This document shows, piece by piece, positions 1-9,058 of a stretch of DNA of 12,116 nucleotides. Source of the DNA: Desulfobulbaceae bacterium (GTDB lineage: Bacteria; Desulfobacterota; Desulfobulbia; Desulfobulbales; Desulfocapsaceae); assembly GCA_030599175.1 (NCBI GenBank), contig JAUVON010000047.1:1-12116 (forward strand). The letters run 5' to 3'. The position numbers and the translations under genes were made by a program. Each line of letters begins with the position of its first letter. Positions within the stretch are counted from its first letter, which is position 1. Below the pieces are notes generated by a model. That model searched no databases and had not been told where the DNA came from. It was given only the letters and a program-made list of their open reading frames with translations.

Positions 1-797
1 TGTCACGCAAAAAACACTTGCTCCATGTAGTAGGTTTGGTTAAACGCTTCGGTGGACTTGTCGCGGTATCAGATTACAGCTTGACCCTGGAACAGGGTGA
101 GTTGGTTGGGCTGATCGGTCCAAATGGGGCCGGAAAAACTACTGTGTTCAACCTCCTTTCCGGCGTTATAAAATCCAGTTCCGGCAATTTTTCTTTTAAC
201 TCCCAAGATATCACAAAATTTTCTCCTGCCCAGACTGCCAAGGTTGGAATTGCAAGAACCTTTCAAAATATACGGCTCTTTGAAGACCTAAGCGTTTTAG
301 ACAATATAAAGGTTGCCTTTCATATGCACTACGGGAAAGGATTTTTAAATACCATTTTTCATACGAAAAAATTTCGCCAAGCAGAAAGAAAGATTACCCA
401 AAAGGCGATGGAATTTGTTGAATTAATGAGCCTTACAGACGTTATACACGAACCGACTAAGAAACTTCCTTACGGCGATCAGCGGCGAGTGGAGATTGCC
501 AGAGCCCTTGCCACAAACCCGAAACTTTTGCTACTGGATGAGCCAGCCGCTGGGATGAATCCCCAGGAAACTGCAGAACTCATGAGAACAATAAAAGAAA
601 TTCATGCCAAACAGAATATGACCATTCTCATTGTTGAACATGATATGCGTCTGGTGATGAATTTGTGTCAGCGTCTTCAAGTTCTGAATCAGGGGCACCT
701 GCTTGCCCAGGGAACCCCAGAAGAAATTCAAAATTCTCCTGAGGTTATTAAAGCCTATCTTGGTTCTCCAAAGGAAAAGCCTCATGCTATCTGTTGA
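1..797 (+). CDS. livG: LivG-type ABC transporter ATP-binding protein (5' end cut by window edge)
   Basis: One of the two cytoplasmic ATPases that power a branched-chain-amino-acid-type (HAAT) ABC importer. Counting from the TTG at 18, the Walker A motif GPNGAGKTT is at residues 34-42. The ABC signature region reads LPYGDQRRVEIARAL, Walker B is LLLLDEPAAGMNP, and the H-loop histidine is in IVEHDM. LPYG in place of LSGG is usual for LivG. The frame is open upstream of the TTG to the window edge, and bases 1-2 (TG) would complete an NTG codon giving MSRKKHLLHVV. The real start codon is therefore probably cut by the edge, and the TTG at 18 has no ribosome binding site. The gene overlaps the following livF by 14 bases. 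The family assignment is secure; the transported substrate cannot be read from the ATPase. Confidence 0.93.
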   Translation, partial: SRKKHLLHVVGLVKRFGGLVAVSDYSLTLEQGELVGLIGPNGAGKTTVFNLLSGVIKSSSGNFSFNSQDITKFSPAQTAKVGIARTFQNIRLFEDLSVLDNIKVAFHMHYGKGFLNTIFHTKKFRQAERKITQKAMEFVELMSLTDVIHEPTKKLPYGDQRRVEIARALATNPKLLLLDEPAAGMNPQETAELMRTIKEIHAKQNMTILIVEHDMRLVMNLCQRLQVLNQGHLLAQGTPEEIQNSPEVIKAYLGSPKEKPHAIC

Positions 798-1506
798 AAA
801 CATTGATGTCTACAGGGGAAAAACCCATGTCCTCCATCAGGTGGACATTCATGTCAAGCATGGTGAAATTATCGCGCTGATCGGTGCAAATGGGGCTGGA
901 AAAACAACAACACTAAGAACGATTTCAGGCCTGCTGAACCCGGCAAGGGGAAGAATTCTTTATGCCCCAGGTAAAGGAAAAAGACAAACTGAAATTTCTT
1001 CGTTGCCTCCTGAGCAGATTGTTAGCATAGGCGTTTCTCATTGCCCGGAAGGTAGAGGTGTTTTTTCACAACTTTCAGTAAAGGAAAATCTCCTTGTAGG
1101 AGCCTATCTGCGAAAAGATAATAAAATAGAACAGGACATTCAGTCCATTTATGAGATGTTTCCTATACTCGAAGAGCGATCAACTCAGGCAGCAGGAAAT
1201 CTCTCAGGTGGAGAGCAGATGATGCTTGCCCTGGGCCGCTCTCTTATGAGTCGTCCGAAACTTTTAATACTGGATGAGCCATCCCTGGGTCTTGCCCCCC
1301 TCGTTATCGAAACCATCTTTAACAAGTTAAAAAAAATCAATACAGAAGGCGTCACCATCCTCATCGTAGAACAGAATGCTATTATGGCGCTCGAGTTGTC
1401 GCATAGAGCATATGTTCTAGAGACCGGCAGGGTGACGCTTTTTGGCCGGAGTGAGGACCTTGCCCTTAACCCACAGGTTCAAAAAGCCTACCTTGGAGGT
1501 GAATAG
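784..1506 (+). CDS. livF: LivF-type ABC transporter ATP-binding protein
   Basis: Second ATPase of the importer, 240 residues, the usual LivF length. Walker A is GANGAGKTT, the ABC signature is LSGGEQMMLALGRSL, and Walker B is LLILDEPSLGLAP. Glutamine replaces the H-loop histidine (IVEQN), a typical LivF feature that separates it from LivG. The start is placed at ATG 784 because the family begins MLSVENIDVYRG and AAGGAAAAG lies just upstream. The frame is open further upstream, to 703, but only through the end of livG. The gene starts 14 bases inside livG, and its TAG stop shares a base with the GTG start of the next gene, so translation is probably coupled across the operon. Confidence 0.94.
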   Translation: MLSVENIDVYRGKTHVLHQVDIHVKHGEIIALIGANGAGKTTTLRTISGLLNPARGRILYAPGKGKRQTEISSLPPEQIVSIGVSHCPEGRGVFSQLSVKENLLVGAYLRKDNKIEQDIQSIYEMFPILEERSTQAAGNLSGGEQMMLALGRSLMSRPKLLILDEPSLGLAPLVIETIFNKLKKINTEGVTILIVEQNAIMALELSHRAYVLETGRVTLFGRSEDLALNPQVQKAYLGGE

Positions 1507-2402
1507 TGGACTCTGGGTATATTGCACAGCAGTTGGCCAACGGATTGATACTCGGAAGCATGTACGCCCTTGTAGCAATCGGGTTTTCTATGATATATGG
1601 GATTGTCCGACTCATCAATTTTGCCCATGGTGATATTGTCATGATCGGTGCCTTTACAACACTGGGCCTGATGGAAACAGCAGGACTTCCTTTTCCACTG
1701 GTGGCATTCGGTGTCCTTCTCACAGGCTGCGGTATGGGAATACTTATCGAGAGGGTTAGTTTTCGTCCTATGCGCGGCGCTCCTCAGGTTACAGGGTTTA
1801 TCGCCTCCCTTGGTATCTCTATCATGTTGCAGAATCTTGGAATACTCACCCTGAGCGCTCAACCGAGAAACTTTAGCTTCCCAAGTTATATGCAGCATAT
1901 ACTCAATCTAGGGCCGGTAAGTTTCAGAGTTGTTGATCTTGTTATTATTTTAACGGCCTTTTTTCTGATGGTAGCTCTTATTTTTCTCGTTCAAAAAACA
2001 AAACTCGGCATTGCCATGAGAGCAACAGCAGAAAATATTGATGTCGCCAGGCTGATGGGTATAGATATCAATAAGACGATCATGGCCACATTTGCAATCG
2101 GAAGTGGTCTTGCAGCTATTGCAGGACTGATGTGGGGTGGAAAATTTGGTCAGATAGATCCCCTCATGGGGTATGTTCCGGGGCTGAAATCATTTGTTGC
2201 AGCAGTTATCGGTGGAGTTGGATCAATTCCTGGTGCCATTCTCGGAGCCTTCATCCTTGGACTTTCTGAAGTCCTTTTTGTGGGTCTTTTGCCACCTATC
2301 TATTCTTCATACAGGGATGCTTTTGTCTTCGGCATCCTGATCATCATCTTGATCGCCATGCCCAACGGACTTCTTGGTAAAGATATTGGGGATAGAGCGT
2401 AA
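1506..2402 (+). CDS. livH: LivH-type branched-chain amino acid ABC transporter permease
   Basis: Inner-membrane permease subunit of the HAAT importer, 298 residues and strongly hydrophobic with about eight membrane segments. It starts with the LivH hallmark (ANGLILGSMYALVAIGFSMI, then INFAHGD) and near the C-terminus has the coupling-helix region AVIGGVGSIPGAILGAF. The start is a GTG overlapping the livF TAG by one base, with GGAGGTG at about 1496-1502 as ribosome binding site. The stop overlaps the ATG of livM in a TAATG arrangement. It pairs with LivM to form the transmembrane channel. Family assignment is firm; the exact substrate is unknown. Confidence 0.94.
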   Translation: MDSGYIAQQLANGLILGSMYALVAIGFSMIYGIVRLINFAHGDIVMIGAFTTLGLMETAGLPFPLVAFGVLLTGCGMGILIERVSFRPMRGAPQVTGFIASLGISIMLQNLGILTLSAQPRNFSFPSYMQHILNLGPVSFRVVDLVIILTAFFLMVALIFLVQKTKLGIAMRATAENIDVARLMGIDINKTIMATFAIGSGLAAIAGLMWGGKFGQIDPLMGYVPGLKSFVAAVIGGVGSIPGAILGAFILGLSEVLFVGLLPPIYSSYRDAFVFGILIIILIAMPNGLLGKDIGDRA

Positions 2403-3409
2403 TGGAATCGAATCGGCCCCGTTACTGTCTTGGTCTCCTGATCATGTTTATGATTATTTTTTCCCTCGGAATTGAAAGGACAGCAAATGATTACATACTT
2501 GCTATTGTTAGTTTTACCGGTATCAACATTATCCTTGCCATCAGCCTGAACGTAACAAATGGATTTGCAGGCCTCTTTTCTCTTGGACATCCCGCTTTCA
2601 TGGCTATCGGCGGCTATACAACTGCTCTTTTAACCTTTTCCATGGAAAAAAAGCCTCTCTTCCTGCCAGATCTCCCCCAGTGGCTGATTCCTGTTTATCT
2701 TCCGTTTTTTCCGTCTCTTCTGGTGGGTGGCTGCTTTGCAGCCCTGGTAGCACAAATTGTTGGCATATCTGTCCTGCGATTAAAAGGGCACTATCTTGCC
2801 GTAGCAACAATGGGATTTCTTATCATTGTCCAGGTGCTGTTGAATAATGCAGATTCTATCACCCGCGGCCCGCTTGGATTAAACGGGTTAGAAGATTTCA
2901 CCAACGTTTACTGGGTGGCAGGTTGGGTTGTTGTAACCATATACACATGTTGGAAAATTAAATTCTCTTCCCTTGGAAGATCAATGCTTGCCGTAAGAGA
3001 AGATAGCATGGCTGCCAACTCCCTTGGTGTAAACCTGTTTTATACGCGCAATTTTGCCTTTACAGTGGGCGCCTTTTTCGCTGGAGTTGCCGGAGGTTTA
3101 TGGGGCCATTTGATCACAGCCGTGACCCCTGGCTCATTTTCTCTTATCATGTCATTTAACATCATTGTCATGGTGGTTGTTGGCGGCACAGGAAGTATAA
3201 CCGGTTCTGTCACAGCCGCGATTATTTTCACTTTAGCCATTGAATGCTTCCGACCACTGGAAGAGAATTTTGGTATTTATGGCGTGGGAGAAATCGTTAT
3301 TTCTCTGGTTCTTATCCTCATCCTTATTTTCAAGCCCAGTGGCATGTTCGGAACGGGTGAGCCCAATTTCATCACCGGGAAATATAAACCACTTAACCCA
3401 ACAAACTAG
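2402..3409 (+). CDS. livM: LivM-type branched-chain amino acid ABC transporter permease
   Basis: Second membrane subunit, 335 residues with multiple hydrophobic segments. Family landmarks include GLFSLGHPAFMAIGGYTTAL near residues 58-77, LGRSMLAVREDSMAANSLGV in the cytoplasmic loop, and VVVGGTGSITGSVTAA near the C-terminus. The ATG overlaps the livH stop (TAATG) and there is no strong ribosome binding site of its own, as expected for coupled translation. A spacer of about 140 bases containing a hairpin follows, before the binding protein. LivM proteins often carry a longer N-terminal extension; this one is of the compact type. Confidence 0.93.
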   Translation: MESNRPRYCLGLLIMFMIIFSLGIERTANDYILAIVSFTGINIILAISLNVTNGFAGLFSLGHPAFMAIGGYTTALLTFSMEKKPLFLPDLPQWLIPVYLPFFPSLLVGGCFAALVAQIVGISVLRLKGHYLAVATMGFLIIVQVLLNNADSITRGPLGLNGLEDFTNVYWVAGWVVVTIYTCWKIKFSSLGRSMLAVREDSMAANSLGVNLFYTRNFAFTVGAFFAGVAGGLWGHLITAVTPGSFSLIMSFNIIVMVVVGGTGSITGSVTAAIIFTLAIECFRPLEENFGIYGVGEIVISLVLILILIFKPSGMFGTGEPNFITGKYKPLNPTN

Positions 3410-3422
3410 GAATAAGTAACTC

Positions 3423-3439
3423 ATCCCGATAAACGGGAT
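3423..3439 (+). other. Intra-operon hairpin between livM and the binding-protein gene
   Basis: ATCCCG and CGGGAT pair perfectly around the loop ATAAA, 14 bases after the livM stop. A run of six T follows only at 3455-3460, too far away for a classical terminator. It could act as a weak attenuator or as a 3' stabiliser, so that the binding protein is made in a different amount from the membrane parts. The stem is directly visible; its role is inferred. Confidence 0.4.
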
Positions 3440-3460
3440 AATGCCTTCACCAAATTTTTT

Positions 3461-3470
3461 CTGTATACAG
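3461..3470. promoter_or_regulatory. Perfect 10-bp palindrome upstream of the binding-protein gene
   Basis: CTGTATACAG is a perfect palindrome about 80 bases upstream of the binding-protein start. It contains TATACA, which could serve as a -10 element, but no good -35 lies at the right distance. It may be an operator or an internal promoter of the operon. A chance palindrome of this size is quite possible. Confidence 0.2.
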
Positions 3471-3550
3471 TTCAATACCTCCTCAAGGGGCATAAAAATA
3501 AGGGAAAAATTTCATAAGGTACTAAAAAAACCTCACTAAGGAGATTGAAA

Positions 3551-4705
3551 ATGAAAAAATGTTTCATGACTATTGGCCTGTTCTTCATGTCCCTGCCTCT
3601 TGCAGTCCCCTGCTTTTCTGCAGAACCAATTAAGATAGGTGCGCTATACAGCCTCACAGGAGGTATGTCGTCAATCGATACTCCTTCCCTTCGCGGTGCT
3701 GAACTTGCGGTTAAAATTATCAATAAAAATGGTGGATTGCTCGATGGCCGTATGATTGAACTTATCTCTGTCGATGCAAAAACAGATCAGAAAGCAGCTG
3801 CACTTGGTGCTAAAAAACTTCTCAGCAATGGTGTTATCGCAGGTATTGGTCATAGCGATCCCTCATTTGTTCTTCCATCAGCTCCCCTGTTCCAGAAAAA
3901 AGGTATTCCTTTTGTTACTTCCGGAGCAACTCTTCCGACTCTTCCTATGATGATCGGAGATTGCCTGTTTATGGTACCTTTTGGAGATGATGATCAGTCT
4001 TTTGCTATTGCCGACTATTCCTTCAAATCCCTGGGAGTAAAAAATGTTGCCATCTGGACAGACAATTCGATGGATTTTACCAAAACTCTATCTAAATTTT
4101 ACAAACAACGCATGACCGAACTTGGAGCAAAAATTGTTTTAGAAGACTTTTTCATGATGGGCGACAAGGATTTCTCAGCCCAGATAGCAAGACTTAAAAA
4201 TGTTTCTCCCCAGCCAGATGCAGTTTTCATCTCATCCATACCCAATGAAGCTGGGTTGACGACAAAGCAGCTCAGGGAGAGCGGACTGACCCTTCCTATT
4301 GTGAGTGGAGATGGTTTTGATACTGAACTCATCGTTACAGTTCCAGGAAAAGAACTTGCAAATGACGTCTATTTTTCAACGCATACATACAGAGCCGATC
4401 CCAGACCTGAAGTTATTCAATTCATAGCGGACTATGAAAAAGAATATGGCGTGCCCCCGGAAAATGCCTTTGCCCCGCTTGGGTATGATGCAATTGCCCT
4501 CATTGCAGACGCTATTACCAGAGCTGGTTCTGCAGAGCCCAAAGCATTAAAAGAGAGCCTTGCTAAAACAATGGGGTTTAAAGCTGTAACTGGTGAAATT
4601 TCATATACGCGTCCAAGTAGGGTTCCGGTAAAAGGTGTCTCTATTATCAGCGTTAAAAAGGGAGAATACAATGTGGAAGAGATCTGGTTCCCGACCACAA
4701 AATAA
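3551..4705 (+). CDS. HAAT-family periplasmic substrate-binding protein (LivK/LivJ-like)
   Basis: Periplasmic binding protein that captures the substrate and delivers it to the LivHM channel; 384 residues, normal for the family. It has a signal peptide: KK at the N-terminus, a hydrophobic stretch, then CFSA followed by EPIKIG, with likely cleavage after residue 24. The mature protein begins IKIGALYSLTGGMS, the classic first strand and ligand loop of type-I periplasmic binding folds. Later landmarks are GVIAGIGHSDPS and FAPLGYDAIALIADA. ATG 3551 is chosen because AAGGAG at 3538-3543 lies 7 bases upstream; a TTG two codons earlier is less likely. Its position at the end of the transporter genes and before a creatininase-family enzyme suggests a ligand other than plain leucine, isoleucine or valine. 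That is inference only. Confidence 0.92.
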   Translation: MKKCFMTIGLFFMSLPLAVPCFSAEPIKIGALYSLTGGMSSIDTPSLRGAELAVKIINKNGGLLDGRMIELISVDAKTDQKAAALGAKKLLSNGVIAGIGHSDPSFVLPSAPLFQKKGIPFVTSGATLPTLPMMIGDCLFMVPFGDDDQSFAIADYSFKSLGVKNVAIWTDNSMDFTKTLSKFYKQRMTELGAKIVLEDFFMMGDKDFSAQIARLKNVSPQPDAVFISSIPNEAGLTTKQLRESGLTLPIVSGDGFDTELIVTVPGKELANDVYFSTHTYRADPRPEVIQFIADYEKEYGVPPENAFAPLGYDAIALIADAITRAGSAEPKALKESLAKTMGFKAVTGEISYTRPSRVPVKGVSIISVKKGEYNVEEIWFPTTK

Positions 4706-4735
4706 CTACACGCTAGATGTTCAAAGGAGTATGAA

Positions 4736-5485
4736 ATGCAGACTGTAAAGCTTGAAGAACTGAACGAGCACTCTTTTAAGGAAGGTGAAATTGATAAAAT
4801 TATCATGGCCATCGGCTCCACGGAAAACCATGGTGCGCACCTGCCATATGGGTGTGATTCTTTCGTAAGCTATGACCTGGCCCATTCCGTGGCATCAGGC
4901 CTGAAAAACACGGTAGTTGCCCCTCCATTATGGTTTGGAATGAGTGGTCACTACAGGCATAAGCCCATGTGTATTTCTCTTTCTGATGACACCTTGATAA
5001 AAGTCATAAAAGAAATGCTGGAATCGGTTATTCACTGGGGAATAAACAAAGTTTTGATCATTAACGGTCATGACGGCAATATCGCTCCAATTGAGATCGC
5101 TGCAAGGCAGATTAAAATTGAACATCCAGAGTTCTGCCTTGCAGTACTTGATGCATGGTGGGTTACAGCAGGAAACCTTCTCCCAAAGAATACCTTTGAA
5201 GTTTGGAACGGCATGGGCCACGGTGGTGAAGGTGAAACATCCATAGGACTTGCGATGTTTCCTGAACTTTGTGACATGAATCGTGCCCAAGGCATGATTC
5301 CAGAGATGGACAGTAATGTAAAATTAATATGGAACTTTTCGGAATTAACGGATTTTGGTGCCAGCGGAGCACCTGAAAAAGCAACTGCCGAGAAAGGTCA
5401 CAAAATGAAAGATGTTCTTGTGGAATATATCGTGGATTTTGTCAACCGCATGGATGCCCAAGGATGGAGGTATAAAATAAAATAA
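4736..5485 (+). CDS. Creatininase-family amidohydrolase
   Basis: Cytoplasmic metal-dependent amidohydrolase of the creatininase family (creatinine amidohydrolase, ArfB and MftE relatives), 249 residues. Metal-binding features are GSTENHGAHLP (E30, H32), D41, NGHDGN (H112) and GHGGEGETS (H162, E165, E167). These match the family pattern in order and spacing. NGHDGN resembles the NGHGGN form of the wider family more than the NGHYEN of true creatininase, so creatinine itself is not assured as the substrate. ATG 4736 follows AAAGGAG by 6 bases; the ATG at 4731 is out of frame and stops at once. It lies 30 bases after the binding protein and is probably in the same operon, so it may hydrolyse the imported compound. 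The MftE and ArfB partner genes are not present in the window. Confidence 0.88.
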   Translation: MQTVKLEELNEHSFKEGEIDKIIMAIGSTENHGAHLPYGCDSFVSYDLAHSVASGLKNTVVAPPLWFGMSGHYRHKPMCISLSDDTLIKVIKEMLESVIHWGINKVLIINGHDGNIAPIEIAARQIKIEHPEFCLAVLDAWWVTAGNLLPKNTFEVWNGMGHGGEGETSIGLAMFPELCDMNRAQGMIPEMDSNVKLIWNFSELTDFGASGAPEKATAEKGHKMKDVLVEYIVDFVNRMDAQGWRYKIK

Positions 5486-5500
5486 ACGGATAATTTCTCA

Positions 5501-5532
5501 TTTCACCCGGGGTTTGTTAACCTCGGGTGAGA
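5501..5532 (+). terminator. Terminator-like hairpin after the transporter operon
   Basis: TTTCACCCGGGG (5501-5512) pairs with CCTCGGGTGAGA (5521-5532) over 12 base pairs, including two G-U pairs, around an 8-base loop. It lies 15 bases after the amidohydrolase stop. No clean T-run follows (TCGCATATTT), so it is either a weak intrinsic terminator or a 3' end stabiliser. Confidence 0.5.
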
Positions 5533-5599
5533 TCGCATATTTAAATAAATGGTTCTCCGAATCAGATAGTTTTGGTCCAGATAAATTTGTGGCGAGTGG

Positions 5600-5614
5600 C
5601 AGAAAATTTTTCTG
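5600..5614. repeat. 15-bp perfect inverted repeat between convergent genes
   Basis: CAGAAAA-T-TTTTCTG is a perfect 7-1-7 inverted repeat in the space between the plus-strand transporter operon and the minus-strand hydrolase remnant. Its AT content and convergent setting would fit a weak bidirectional terminator, but the stem is poor in GC and the role is uncertain. Confidence 0.25.
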
Positions 5615-5685
5615 ATTTATACAACTATTAGCTGCTGTCTGCTGTGGTATGTGTCGAATGCAATAATCAAACGGCTATTTACTCT

Positions 5686-6297
5686 CTATAGATAAGATTT
5701 GAACCATTCAACCTGCTTACTCGCAGTCTTTTCAAAAGCTTTACCTTGATAGACCTCATAGTGTGTGTACCCCTCAAGTTCAAAAAACTCTTTTGTTTCA
5801 TTTGCAGCATCAAAAAGTGCATAAGATTCAGATAACGGATTTACACTATCGCTAGTTACAGTTGTAATCAATATCGGAGCTTTGATATGTGCTAAACCTT
5901 CTACTGGGTTGTATCTGAGGGTTTCAGCTATTGTCAAAAATGGGATTTTTATTTTTAATGCGGAAAATTTATCGGCATATTCCTGATAGAGTTTTTTGGA
6001 CTGCTCGTCACTTAGTACTTTCACTTTAGGTACCATCATTTCTTTGCCGGATTTTACTTTTCTCTTCTCCATTTTTTCAATAGTCGATAGAAAATTTGAT
6101 TTTTCATCCTCACTCACTGCTGCCACTATTACTCGTTCACCATCTGCAAACGTAAGCTTAACTGACAACGCTTTTGCTCGTGTATCTTCAGATGCCACAA
6201 CTATTACATTTGCACCACCAAATGCAGCATTTACTTTGCCTATTCCTGATAATGTTGCATATACCGTAAGAATTTCTTTTGTTGACTCTGTAAACAT
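5686..6297 (-). CDS. Truncated alpha/beta hydrolase, probably inactive remnant
   Basis: A 203-residue frame matching the C-terminal part of a dienelactone-hydrolase-like alpha/beta hydrolase. Residues 19-35 (IGKVNAAFGGANVIVVA) align with the nucleophile elbow, usually GxSxGGAN, but alanine A25 stands at the serine position. The acid is probably D150 (TSDSVNP) and the histidine H179 (GYTHYE). The N-terminal part of the fold, with the first strands and the oxyanion region, is absent. Two codons upstream of ATG 6297 is an in-frame TAA. An ATG three codons before that stop, behind a CAGGAAAA sequence, reads MLK-stop-KMFTES, so an older start may have been broken by a point change. The gene is visibly AT-rich compared with its neighbours. 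I infer a decaying gene; a non-catalytic protein is the alternative. Confidence 0.6.
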   Translation of the reverse strand: MFTESTKEILTVYATLSGIGKVNAAFGGANVIVVASEDTRAKALSVKLTFADGERVIVAAVSEDEKSNFLSTIEKMEKRKVKSGKEMMVPKVKVLSDEQSKKLYQEYADKFSALKIKIPFLTIAETLRYNPVEGLAHIKAPILITTVTSDSVNPLSESYALFDAANETKEFFELEGYTHYEVYQGKAFEKTASKQVEWFKSYL

Positions 6298-6628
6298 CTT
6301 TTATTTCAACATGCTTTTTTCCTGTCAGTCTATTCTTGAGAATTTTTGCTCTACAATGGTCGAAAGTAACTTTTGATATTGTTAGGTTTTCGGGGTAAAT
6401 ACGCAATTACATTGACAAGGAACAAAGTCAACTTACAGAGTCAGATTTCAGGCTGTAACCTCATAGTAGTAGCCTACAGTTGTGGGGTTGGCAGAGAATT
6501 ACGATCTTTGATGTGGCTACCTTAACGTTCCGATTCAGCGGCGGCACATAGTCAGCTGAATTAGTTGCGTACGCCCGATCGTTTTTTCTCCGCCCTGTCA
6601 GAAGCCCTCGAAGACGTTTATACTGCAA
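6298..6628. other. Intergenic stretch with a 55-codon open frame after katG
   Basis: No convincing gene. On the minus strand, the frame of katG stays open for 55 codons after its TGA stop (6628 down to 6464), reading LQYKRLRGLLTGRRKNDRAY, then ATNSADYVPPLNRNVKVATS. It has no start codon with a ribosome binding site, and I do not recognise the sequence. KatG proteins normally end at the DRFDL(A/L) seen here, so read-through is unlikely. I see no clear katG terminator and no tRNA. The part nearest 6300 is the AT-rich upstream region of the hydrolase remnant. Confidence 0.35.
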
Positions 6629-8949
<2,321 letters not shown>

Positions 8950-9012
8950 ATGGCACTTATCCAAGCATTCTAAAATTCCGATTTATTCGGGTTAGGGTTA
9001 TATGGTTTAAAC

Positions 9013-9042
9013 GGGAACAACACTGACCACAGTACTGCTCCC
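9013..9042 (-). terminator. Hairpin after the peroxiredoxin gene
   Basis: On the minus strand GGGAGCAGTACTG (9042-9030) pairs with CAGTGTTGTTCCC (9025-9013) over 13 base pairs around the loop TGGT, starting 17 bases after the peroxiredoxin stop. Three of the pairs are G-U pairs that hold only in minus-strand RNA; the plus-strand transcript would have A-C mismatches there. The structure therefore belongs to the peroxiredoxin transcript. The following sequence is GTTTAAACC, not a long T-run, so termination may be partial and may let some transcription reach katG. Confidence 0.5.
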
Positions 9043-9058
9043 ATTTCATGAGTTGTAA

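Noticed and set aside
18..20. TTG as the start of livG
   Set aside because: There is no ribosome binding site and the frame is open to the window edge, where bases 1-2 (TG) fit a cut ATG or GTG giving MSRKKHLLHVV.
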